A stretch of DNA of 22,593 nucleotides from a virus, in IMG/VR virus record IMGVR_UViG_3300044729_002666, positions 1 through 22,593 of that record, one strand, 5' to 3'. Shown piece after piece: positions 1 to 5,739 of the stretch. Below the pieces are notes generated by a model. The model worked only from the letters and a program-made list of their open reading frames with translations, was not told the DNA's origin and searched no databases. The position numbers were made by a program, and so were the translations under genes. Each line of letters opens with the position of its first letter. Positions within the stretch are counted from its first letter, which is position 1.

Positions 1-2
1 GG

Positions 3-77
3 GTCTTAGTCAACCGCCAGCGAAGAGCCGCCAAGGCAGCTCGGCAGCTGCAAAAGGCTGGGGAGGTGGAGGCGTGA
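3..77 (+). CDS. C-terminal end of an unidentified protein (partial)
   Basis: An open frame enters from the left edge and ends at TGA 75-77. About 24 residues are visible, rich in Arg, Ala, Gln and Lys (for example RRAAKAARQLQK), which would form a basic helix. The stop overlaps the GTG start of the next gene in a GTGA arrangement, so the two are probably translated from one message. Too little is present to name a function. Confidence 0.5.
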   Translation, partial: VLVNRQRRAAKAARQLQKAGEVEA

Positions 78-325
78 GGGATTACAGAACCGTAAAGACC
101 AGCCGCGAAGTCTGGGCCGTTATTCGTTCTCGTCATCCTGAACTTGTGCCGTTTGGTACTGCATCATTTGAAGGCGACATGTTTACAAGTTATGGATTCC
201 CTGCTGCCGATTTTCCACTAATAGAGGCTAGGACTACGTGGGAACTTGACCCAGACAAACCAAACCACCGCATCAATGAACAAAGCCTTTTCTGGCTGTG
301 TATCCCAATCAAAGAAGAACCATGA
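74..325 (+). CDS. Small phage protein of unknown function (83 aa)
   Basis: This 83-residue ORF starts with GTG at 74, which overlaps the stop of the preceding partial gene. I do not recognise the family. It starts with a basic stretch (residues 2-21), followed by an aromatic-rich segment (SFEGDMFTSYGF) and a Trp/Pro-rich end. There is no signal peptide, membrane segment or obvious DNA-binding motif. Its place at the head of the dcd-tmk operon suggests an early-expressed accessory role. The GTGA overlap supports the chosen start, and no better ATG exists in frame nearby. Confidence 0.6.
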   Translation: MRDYRTVKTSREVWAVIRSRHPELVPFGTASFEGDMFTSYGFPAADFPLIEARTTWELDPDKPNHRINEQSLFWLCIPIKEEP

Positions 326-479
326 GCCCTACACCCTGGCAATTCTGGCCGCCTTCAGAGACAGCCCAACCCTCAACGAGGCCGTCGCTCAATCCTTCAG
401 GGCCCTGGCGCTGCTTAAGTCGGACGAACCCCTCGCGCCGGATCGGCTATTCCGCATCGCTGACGAGCTAGACCCGTGA
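276..479 (+). CDS. Small helical protein of unknown function (about 67 aa), start uncertain
   Basis: The C-terminal two thirds of this frame look clearly coding: third codon positions are G/C-rich and the product reads as a helical domain (SFRALALLKSDEPLAPDRL). The family is not recognised. The start is unclear. ATG 276 has no ribosome-binding site and lies 50 bases inside the previous gene; TTG 246 is possible. ATG 322 in another frame has the best context: it overlaps the previous stop as ATGA and follows AAAGAAGAA. That frame, however, leads into a poor reading frame unless the ribosome, or a sequence error, shifts by one base near 370. The gene is real in its 3' part, while the 5' end is unresolved. 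Confidence 0.5.
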   Translation: MNKAFSGCVSQSKKNHEPYTLAILAAFRDSPTLNEAVAQSFRALALLKSDEPLAPDRLFRIADELDP

Positions 480-524
480 CATGCGGCCCACCCCATCCAC
501 CCTCACCCCTGACTCTCCACTTGC

Positions 525-1040
525 ATGACCATCCTTGCTGACTTTCAAATCCGCGCCCTTTGCGAATCGGGCATGGTCACACCCTTTGATCCCGAACTGC
601 TGAATCCCGCCAGCCTGGATCTTCGCCTGGGTTCAAACATCCTGATCGAATCCAGTGAAGGACCGGATCTTGTGCCCTGCTGCATTGCCAACTACACCCC
701 CGCAAATCCCTATCAGGTGGTGCCAGGGCAATTCCTGCTCGCCGAAGCGGAGCCCATTTTTAACCTGCCCAACTGCATTGCAGCGCAGTTCGTGCTGAAG
801 TCATCCCGCGCCCGCGAGGGGTTGCAGCATCTGCTCGCTGGATGGTGCGATCCTGGTTGGAACGGTTCCCGCCTGACCCTTGAACTAAAGAACGTGCGCC
901 AGCTTCACTGGATTGGCATCTACCCAGGGCTCAGGATCGGGCAGATGAAGTTTATGAAGATGGATTCAACGCCACTGGCAAGCTACGCAGAGACTGGCCG
1001 CTACAACGGGGATCAAACCGTCAAGGGGTCACGTGGATAA
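525..1040 (+). CDS. dcd: dCTP deaminase (dUTPase-like fold), nucleotide metabolism
   Basis: Enzymes of this family deaminate dCTP to dUTP, the first step from cytosine to thymine deoxynucleotides. They form homotrimers in the cytoplasm. The visible hallmarks are SSRAREG at residues 93-99, DPGW at 109-112, LTLELKN at 117-123 and a C-terminal GRYNGDQ. Arg97 and Glu120 have the spacing of Arg115 and Glu138 of the Escherichia coli enzyme, the latter being the catalytic base. The length of 171 aa is slightly short for the family (about 190). No extra domain is fused, so a metabolic role is more likely than the defence role of fused deaminases. A bifunctional deaminase-dUTPase cannot be excluded from sequence alone. 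The 3' end overlaps tmk by 8 bases. Confidence 0.88.
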   Translation: MTILADFQIRALCESGMVTPFDPELLNPASLDLRLGSNILIESSEGPDLVPCCIANYTPANPYQVVPGQFLLAEAEPIFNLPNCIAAQFVLKSSRAREGLQHLLAGWCDPGWNGSRLTLELKNVRQLHWIGIYPGLRIGQMKFMKMDSTPLASYAETGRYNGDQTVKGSRG

Positions 1041-1686
1041 GACTCCAGCCCGTGGCCGCTTCATCGCCCTGGAAGGGATCGACGGCTGCGGCAAGACCAC
1101 GCAACTGGAGGCCCTGCGCCAATGGCTGCCCACCAGCGGCCTGATGGCCCCTGGCGCCCGTTTGGTTGTGAGTCGCGAGCCGGGGGGGACGGCCCTGGGC
1201 CAGGCCTTGCGGGAGTTATTGCTGCATCCGCCCCAGGGGGTGCAGCCCTTGCCCCGGGCCGAATTGCTTCTTTATGCAGCCGACCGTGCCCAGCATGTCG
1301 AAGCGCTCCTGTTGCCTGCGTTGCAGGCCGGAGATTGGGTGCTGTGTGATCGCTTCACCGGATCGACAGCCGCCTATCAGGGCTATGGCAGGGGCTTGCC
1401 CCTGGCCCTGATCGACACGCTGGAAACCCTGGCCACAGGCGGTCTTCAGGCCGATCTCACCCTCTGGCTGGATGTGTCCCTGGTCGAGTCCTGCCGCCGA
1501 CGTGGTGGCCAATTAGCCGACCGCATTGAGGGGGAGGGAGTGGCGTTGCTGTCCCACGTAGCTCATGGATTTGAACGCCTGGCCGCCCAGAGGGACTGGA
1601 CCCGGATCAATGCAAGCCAGCCAGTAGCTGCCGTGACGGCGGACTGTTGCCGCGCCATAGTTTGCCAGCTTGGGGGGCGGGCATGA
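1033..1686 (+). CDS. tmk: Thymidylate kinase, probably acquired from a picocyanobacterial host
   Basis: The enzyme phosphorylates dTMP to dTDP with ATP. At 217 aa it is full length. Visible motifs are the P-loop GIDGCGKT (residues 15-22), REPGGT (48-53), the DRF motif (106-108), the YQGYGRG segment (115-121) and DRIE (163-166). It starts with GTG at 1033, preceded by AAGGGG at 1022-1027 and overlapping the dcd stop. From memory, phrases such as WLPTSGLMAPGA and TALGQALRELLLHPP are close to chromosomal Tmk of Synechococcus and Cyanobium, which suggests host origin. In such hosts I recall tmk lying next to holB. Here it sits between dcd and a small unknown gene, so this looks like a phage copy. 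With dcd it would raise dTTP supply during phage replication. Confidence 0.93.
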   Translation: MDKTPARGRFIALEGIDGCGKTTQLEALRQWLPTSGLMAPGARLVVSREPGGTALGQALRELLLHPPQGVQPLPRAELLLYAADRAQHVEALLLPALQAGDWVLCDRFTGSTAAYQGYGRGLPLALIDTLETLATGGLQADLTLWLDVSLVESCRRRGGQLADRIEGEGVALLSHVAHGFERLAAQRDWTRINASQPVAAVTADCCRAIVCQLGGRA

Positions 1687-1997
1687 AAAACCCAATTCCA
1701 GCAGCGCTGATCTCAGCCACCCTCACCCGCCGCGGCACGGTCGCCCCTGACGCCCTGCTCGATTGCCTGTCTCTGGTGGCGGTCCTGGATGCACGCTCCC
1801 CCGACCTTGCCCACCCACTCGCGCTAACCAATCGGCTGATCACCCTGAAGGATTTGCGCCGGGCCTGGTGCTGCCCTGGTTGGGAGGCGATCCAGCGGAT
1901 GAATGCGCTGCAGGCTACGCAGCTGGCTGATACCACCTACCACCCTGCCGAGCCTGCCTTTTGGCAAGTGCATCGCGTGGGGCCGGTGATACCGTGA
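1683..1997 (+). CDS. Small protein of unknown function (104 aa), possible HTH fold
   Basis: ATG 1683 overlaps the tmk stop as ATGA, and a GGGGGGCGGG stretch just upstream may act as ribosome-binding site, so this start is preferred over the in-frame TTG at 1647. I do not recognise the family. The segment LITLKDLRRAW...EAIQRM (roughly residues 55-80) could form two helices of a helix-turn-helix, and the C-terminus reads FWQVHRVGP. This is only a fold guess. It is the last gene of the left-hand + strand operon. Confidence 0.6.
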   Translation: MKNPIPAALISATLTRRGTVAPDALLDCLSLVAVLDARSPDLAHPLALTNRLITLKDLRRAWCCPGWEAIQRMNALQATQLADTTYHPAEPAFWQVHRVGPVIP

Positions 1998-2079
1998 CCA
2001 TGTTCCTGGCGCTCCCGAAGGGGCTAAGAAGTGGGCCGTCCCTGCGTGCAAACGGCTATAGGACTGGATGGTAAATCGA

Positions 2080-2146
2080 TCCCCGAACCACAGGGGACCC
2101 GGCTGCAATGCAGGGCACCATCCAGCCACCGGTTTAACTCCGGAGG
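2080..2146. terminator. Two GC stem-loops between convergent genes (weak terminator candidates)
   Basis: The 158-base gap between the end of the + operon (1997) and the end of the - gene (2156) holds no convincing gene. It contains TCCCC 2080-2084 facing GGGGA 2093-2097 (loop of 8), and CCACCGG 2126-2132 facing CCGGAGG 2140-2146 (one mismatch, loop of 7). Neither is followed by a T-run in either direction, so intrinsic termination is only a suggestion based on the convergent placement. Confidence 0.25.
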
Positions 2147-2155
2147 AACCACCAA

Positions 2156-2446
2156 TTATCCCAATCCCTGCAGCACCTCCCTGGCCCACCGCTGGTGTTC
2201 GTCGCTGGGGAGCTGCAGGGGGCGAGCGTCACGGGCCAGGACGAGCTCCACTTCCAGGCACCGCACGCGGCCCAGCAGGGAATCGATCAGCGCCTTCTGG
2301 CCATAGGCCCGCATGATCAAATCATCAACCACGATGCTCAGATCGTTCCGGCATAGGTGGGCAGCAGTCCGCCGATCCAAAGCCCGGCTCAGCTCAGTTT
2401 CTAGGCTGAGTGTCGGCACCATCCAATTATTCGAGATCGAGGCCAT
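2156..2446 (-). CDS. Small helical protein of unknown function (96 aa)
   Basis: The frame encodes a mostly helical 96-residue protein with alternating hydrophobic and charged residues, for example DLSIVVDDLIMRAYGQKALI and a following leucine-rich helix. It reads like a short coiled-coil or dimerisation protein. I do not recognise the family. The first ATG (2446-2444) overlaps the ATG of the + strand gene at 2445, so the two start codons share the CCATGG palindrome. A second in-frame ATG lies at 2422-2420. Neither has a clear ribosome-binding site. It is transcribed alone, away from its + strand neighbour. Confidence 0.55.
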   Translation of the reverse strand: MASISNNWMVPTLSLETELSRALDRRTAAHLCRNDLSIVVDDLIMRAYGQKALIDSLLGRVRCLEVELVLARDARPLQLPSDEHQRWAREVLQGLG

Positions 2447-2717
2447 GGCGGATCAGGATTTTCGAACGAGGGTAGGAACAGACGCGAGAGATGGCGGCTA
2501 CTGCCTAGAGGTTCTCATTGATGGGGTTTGGCACCAGGACCGATCACCCGCCCAGCTCCGCGCCCTGATCGAGCAGCGCCGCGCCCAGCAACCGCACACC
2601 CCCTTAACACGGTGGGCCCAGCTGGAACCGATCGAGGGGCTGGACGAGGATGCCGACGCGGGGCAGCCTGGCTGGGCTGGCATGGTGCAAAACGAGGGGG
2701 GCTGGCGGGAGGGTTGA
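2445..2717 (+). CDS. Small acidic protein of unknown function (90 aa)
   Basis: Starting at ATG 2445, this frame gives a 90-residue protein with a plausible soluble fold: GGYCLEVLIDGVW followed by a helix (SPAQLRALIEQRRAQ) and an acidic, glycine-rich tail. GAGG lies just two bases before the ATG, closer than ideal. The frame is open upstream to 2313, but that part is antisense to the 96-aa gene and does not look coding. The stop at 2715-2717 abuts the stop of the peptidase gene on the other strand with no gap. Family not recognised. Confidence 0.5.
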   Translation: MADQDFRTRVGTDARDGGYCLEVLIDGVWHQDRSPAQLRALIEQRRAQQPHTPLTRWAQLEPIEGLDEDADAGQPGWAGMVQNEGGWREG

Positions 2718-3266
2718 TCACGGGAACGTCCACCCCCAACCTGATCGGGGCCCCTCAACCAGCCACCTGGGGTTGGTGTTGCGAAACGAATAGTGCTGGC
2801 TCCGGCCGTTGCTATTGCCCGTCCGCGCCCATCCTCCGGCGACCAGATCGAGATCGCCGTAGGGATCATGCACCAGCCACCCTCTGGTATCGAAACCCGT
2901 GAGGATGATGTAGTGCCCGCCTCCACTGGGCCGGGTGACGGGGCCACGGTGCAGGATGCCAATCACCACGGGCCGGCGCCGCAGCAGGCAGGCCTTCGCA
3001 TCATCGACCCCCATGTTCTGCCGGAACGTGGCCGGCACTTTCAGGGATGCCAGGGCTCGCCGGTGAGTCTCGGCCGCTGTGGTGTCACCGATCCTGCGCA
3101 CGATGGCCAGATAGTCGGTGTCGTCCGCAATCCCCGGCACCCTCAGGTAGGCCAGGGCCATGGCGATTGAGCTGGTCTGGCACTGGCGCCACCCCTCGGG
3201 CCCGTCGCTCGGATCGAGTTGGGAGAAAAACGGAACCGGGAGGCTGACGGTAGGCGATGGGGCCAT
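2718..3266 (-). CDS. C39-like papain-fold cysteine peptidase, candidate endolysin
   Basis: The 182-aa protein matches the peptidase C39-like (PF13529-type) layout. VPFFSQ at residues 11-16 supplies the presumed oxyanion-hole Gln16, QCQTSS places the nucleophile Cys29, GGGHYI puts the catalytic His at 118, and VHDPYG puts Asp at 134. GDTT (60-63) and a C-terminal HYSF...RW segment resemble cyanobacterial and phage members. No signal peptide, membrane segment or separate cell-wall-binding domain is seen. Known members cleave leader peptides or, in phages, are suspected to cut peptidoglycan cross-links. Since no other lysin is visible in the window, lysis is a reasonable but unproven role. The gene stands alone between two + strand genes, and the ATG lacks a clear ribosome-binding site. 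Confidence 0.75.
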   Translation of the reverse strand: MAPSPTVSLPVPFFSQLDPSDGPEGWRQCQTSSIAMALAYLRVPGIADDTDYLAIVRRIGDTTAAETHRRALASLKVPATFRQNMGVDDAKACLLRRRPVVIGILHRGPVTRPSGGGHYIILTGFDTRGWLVHDPYGDLDLVAGGWARTGNSNGRSQHYSFRNTNPRWLVEGPRSGWGWTFP

Positions 3267-3312
3267 GACCAGCGGGATTAAGCTGTGGGCACGATCCTAG
3301 GCCTGATTTTGC

Positions 3313-4170
3313 GTGCCAACATTCAAGCTCGGCAATGCGGCCGTTCACGCCCTGGCCACCAGCGCAGCGCCTCTCACTGGCGTCTGGTACGGCCAGCTGA
3401 TGAAGCCGTCGTTTGTGTTCGATGTAAAAACGCACGACACCATCGCCAGCCTGCCTGCAGGAATGGAGATCAGCCCCGTATCGGGCTATTCAGCAGGGGG
3501 GCAACCGGTCACGCTGAGCAATGTGACAGCCGCCAGCATTAACACCCTGACCATCGCCGCCACGCAATGGGAGGCCAATCTGACGGATGTCCGGGGGATG
3601 CTGATTTACTACCGGCCAGCTAGCTCTATTTCATCTGAATGGATAATCTTAGGTTACAACAATCTGGAAGTATCGCAAAACAGTACAGGCGGAATTTTTA
3701 GAATTCAATCCATGAAGATTGAAACCGCAAAAATCGGGGCAGCGGCGCACACAATCCCGGACGCAACCATAACAGCGTTGATCAATGAACAGTTAGACCT
3801 CAACACAGCCACCGTTTATGCAATGGTGCTGAATGCTAGCTATACCCCTAGCGTAACCCATGGTTTCAGGTCTAGCCTAACTGCATTCGAGGTAACGGGC
3901 ACCGGCTACACAGCGGGCGGGATAGAGTGCAACGTTACTGTGACCAGAGTTGATGCAGCAAACAAAACCATAGTTGAGTTTGACGGGCCAATATTTACGG
4001 GCACAACAATCACGGGTCAATATGTTGCATTCTACGAAAGGCTAGGCGGCGCTGCGTCTGCTGATCGAGTGATTACAATTATGAACTGGGGGGCGCCATA
4101 TTCATCAGGTGGCGCTGCATTCCCAATGGGAATCAATACGATTGAAATCATGCCTTCGTATCCCTCCTGA
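3313..4170 (+). CDS. Phage structural protein with two copies of one beta-rich domain
   Basis: The 285-aa product starts with GTG 3313. Residues about 165-281 match a widespread phage structural family recognisable by YAMVLNASYTPS, EVTGTGYTAGG, a long beta stretch and YVAFYERLG, usually encoded near tail genes. Residues about 20-133 repeat the same layout in diverged form: WYGQLMKPSF, SPVSGYSAGG and GMLIYYRPA. It is therefore an internal duplication and probably a surface or tail-associated adhesin or decoration protein. G+C drops from about position 3610 onwards. The stop overlaps the next start (TGATG), so the two + strand genes form a pair, opposite in direction to the late operon. The exact location in the virion is unknown. 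Confidence 0.65.
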   Translation: MPTFKLGNAAVHALATSAAPLTGVWYGQLMKPSFVFDVKTHDTIASLPAGMEISPVSGYSAGGQPVTLSNVTAASINTLTIAATQWEANLTDVRGMLIYYRPASSISSEWIILGYNNLEVSQNSTGGIFRIQSMKIETAKIGAAAHTIPDATITALINEQLDLNTATVYAMVLNASYTPSVTHGFRSSLTAFEVTGTGYTAGGIECNVTVTRVDAANKTIVEFDGPIFTGTTITGQYVAFYERLGGAASADRVITIMNWGAPYSSGGAAFPMGINTIEIMPSYPS

Positions 4171-4514
4171 TGGATTTTCCTGCATCATTGCTTCCAATCG
4201 GCAGGCCCCACACCCTGGGGGGATTTAATATCGCCGATGAAATCGACCGGCGGTTTAGAACGGGCGATGTCGTCCGGGGCCAAACCGTGGCCCTGCCGTT
4301 GCCGCTGCTGACCCCCGCGCAGTTTGAGGACCACGTTGAGCACTGGCGCACGGTGGGGCTGTTGTCCGCCTGGGGCCTACCGGCTGCTGTGTGGGTTGGG
4401 CGTGTATCACCGCCGCCCGTGACGCTCTGGCGCTATGCATCGGCACCTAGCTGGAGCCTGCAGCCTGGGGAGCTGTGGCTGGTGTCTGGGGTATCGCTCA
4501 GGGCCGCTGACTAG
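4170..4514 (+). CDS. Small tail-tip-associated protein, similar to the N-terminus of the 405-aa adhesin
   Basis: The 114-aa protein starts at ATG 4170 in a TGATG overlap with the preceding gene. Its layout matches residues 1-120 of the LamG adhesin encoded on the opposite strand: both begin with an M..FPA start, contain TGD followed by a hydrophobic LP segment, then L-T-x-A-Q (LTPAQF here, LTEAQA there), a helix, and a beta-rich end. It looks like a free-standing version of the domain that docks the adhesin to the tail tip. The stop is 7 bases from the end of the convergent adhesin gene. Function is inferred only from this similarity, which I judged by eye. Confidence 0.6.
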   Translation: MDFPASLLPIGRPHTLGGFNIADEIDRRFRTGDVVRGQTVALPLPLLTPAQFEDHVEHWRTVGLLSAWGLPAAVWVGRVSPPPVTLWRYASAPSWSLQPGELWLVSGVSLRAAD

Positions 4515-4515
4515 G

Positions 4516-4531
4516 CCGGCGTTACTGCCGG
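4516..4531. terminator. Short GC hairpin at the convergent end of two operons
   Basis: CCGGC 4516-4520 and GCCGG 4527-4531 form a five-pair stem with a six-base loop. It straddles the last codons of the - strand late operon and the end of the + strand pair. There is no T-run, so it is a weak candidate for a bidirectional terminator, supported mainly by its position. Confidence 0.3.
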
Positions 4532-5739
4532 AGGAATGGGGCAGTATCTACGGTGTAGGCCGTGGTTCCCCTGCAGATCGCGCTTAGTCTTATCTCGTCG
4601 ATATATGCATGCGCGCCTTTGTTTCCAACCCACCCGATTCGGCCATCTGAAAAATCCAAATCACCCAGGATCCCTGAGTCTCTGGCCATTACCAGATCAC
4701 CATTCACAAAATAGTAATAAACCCAGCCAGTACCAGCGGCATTAAGCGCCCTCGTATATCTCAACGCTAGCCATGTGTTAATGGCTGGAAAAAGTGCTTG
4801 GAAGGCTTGTCCGTTAAAGTAAATCATATAGATGTTGTTTTCGCTTGAATCTATGCCGGCATGCACCCCGGGTGTCTTGCCTAAGATCGCATTATTTTTA
4901 GCGCTGCGCATTCTAATGCGAACATCTAAGGTAAATTCGCCGTTAATCACTAGCCTAGAATCTGTCGGCAATTGAATTGCACTGGCAGGGCTGTCAAAAT
5001 TTGGCTGTGTAAGTTTTAATGAACTGCTGCCAAACACTGATTGTTCGGTTGATATTTGCGCGTTCCCAACTGCGGTCAGCGTCAGGTTTAGCGGGCCTTC
5101 ATCATCAAATGTGGTGGAGCCGTTTGCTCCATTAAAGCCGCAAAGTAATAAATTAGAGTCAAAAAATGGATCATAGATAGTTGTGTCCAGCGTGCCTGCT
5201 GCTGTGGTGCGCAGCAGAATGTACGACCTAGCGGCTGGGGGGTTGGTCGGCACACCGGCCGCCGTGGTGGTCAGGCGGATGATCGAGGTAGCGGCAGGCG
5301 GGCCAGCCGGCAGCGCTCTAGCGGCCGTGGTTCGCAGCACGATGCGAGATGTAGCGGTCGGGACCAGCGCTACTCGCACCCGCACCGCCTGGAACGTGCA
5401 TGTCAGAAAATACAACTCGGCACCCGCAACTGATTGAACGTCCTCCTGCTGGGGATCGCCTGCATAGACCCAGGCGTAGCCGGGTTGTGACAGCGCCGGG
5501 GCCAGAGTGGCGGCATCGAATGCAAACGGCCGGCCCTGCTGGTCGCGTGCGTGGTTGCGCACTGAGTTGGCCTGGGCCTCGGTGAGGCTTTTGAACGGCA
5601 GGGTCAGCGTGTCGCCGGTGGCCATGGTGTCGGCCGTGGTGGTGACCGTTGAGCCGTCATAGCCCTCAACCACCGTGGCAGGGATCGCGCCGGGGGTGAT
5701 GATGACATCGGCAGGGATAAGGGCGGGGAAGTTGACCAT
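4522..5739 (-). CDS. Tail-tip adhesin with C-terminal LamG (concanavalin A-like) domain
   Basis: The 405-aa protein is the last gene of the late operon and starts in a TAATG overlap with the tail-tip gene. Residues 1-120 form a tail-tip docking domain. Residues about 132-186 contain three similar segments around (R/T)TTAA separated by Pro-rich linkers. Residues about 195-405 form a LamG/concanavalin A-like domain, recognised by LLLCGFNGANGSTTF, GNAQIS, FGSSSLKL and the closing YIDEIRLS. LamG domains bind surface glycans, so this is a likely host-receptor or surface-attachment protein. The DNA for the LamG part is clearly AT-richer than the N-terminal part, with a sharp change near 5185, which suggests domain exchange. 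Confidence 0.75.
   Translation of the reverse strand: MVNFPALIPADVIITPGAIPATVVEGYDGSTVTTTADTMATGDTLTLPFKSLTEAQANSVRNHARDQQGRPFAFDAATLAPALSQPGYAWVYAGDPQQEDVQSVAGAELYFLTCTFQAVRVRVALVPTATSRIVLRTTAARALPAGPPAATSIIRLTTTAAGVPTNPPAARSYILLRTTAAGTLDTTIYDPFFDSNLLLCGFNGANGSTTFDDEGPLNLTLTAVGNAQISTEQSVFGSSSLKLTQPNFDSPASAIQLPTDSRLVINGEFTLDVRIRMRSAKNNAILGKTPGVHAGIDSSENNIYMIYFNGQAFQALFPAINTWLALRYTRALNAAGTGWVYYYFVNGDLVMARDSGILGDLDFSDGRIGWVGNKGAHAYIDEIRLSAICRGTTAYTVDTAPFLRQ
5195..5372 (-). repeat. Three tandem 60-63 base coding repeats in the adhesin linker
   Basis: GTGGT anchors recur at 5204, 5264 and 5327, with related bases around them and a shared TAGCGG element after each. Translated on the - strand they give three units of about 20 residues with the core (R/T)TTAA followed by a Pro/Ala-rich stretch. 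The repeat joins the docking domain to the LamG domain and could be a length-variable stalk. Confidence 0.7.

Noticed and set aside
525-1040. dCTP deaminase as an anti-phage defence gene
   Set aside because: Defence deaminases that deplete dCTP are known, but this protein is a compact single-domain enzyme overlapping tmk inside a phage operon, so nucleotide supply is the simpler reading.
1033-1686. tmk as proof that the left end is host chromosome
   Set aside because: The usual cyanobacterial neighbour holB is absent, and the gene overlaps dcd and a small unknown gene in phage-style packing. A prophage border inside 1-2000 cannot be fully excluded, but no attachment site or tRNA was seen.
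2498-2962. Open frames of 154 and 124 codons across the 2500-2960 region
   Set aside because: They conflict with the peptidase and the 90-aa gene, which have a recognisable fold or a fitting start-stop arrangement; their products are Arg/Pro/Ser-rich as expected for shadow frames in GC-rich DNA.
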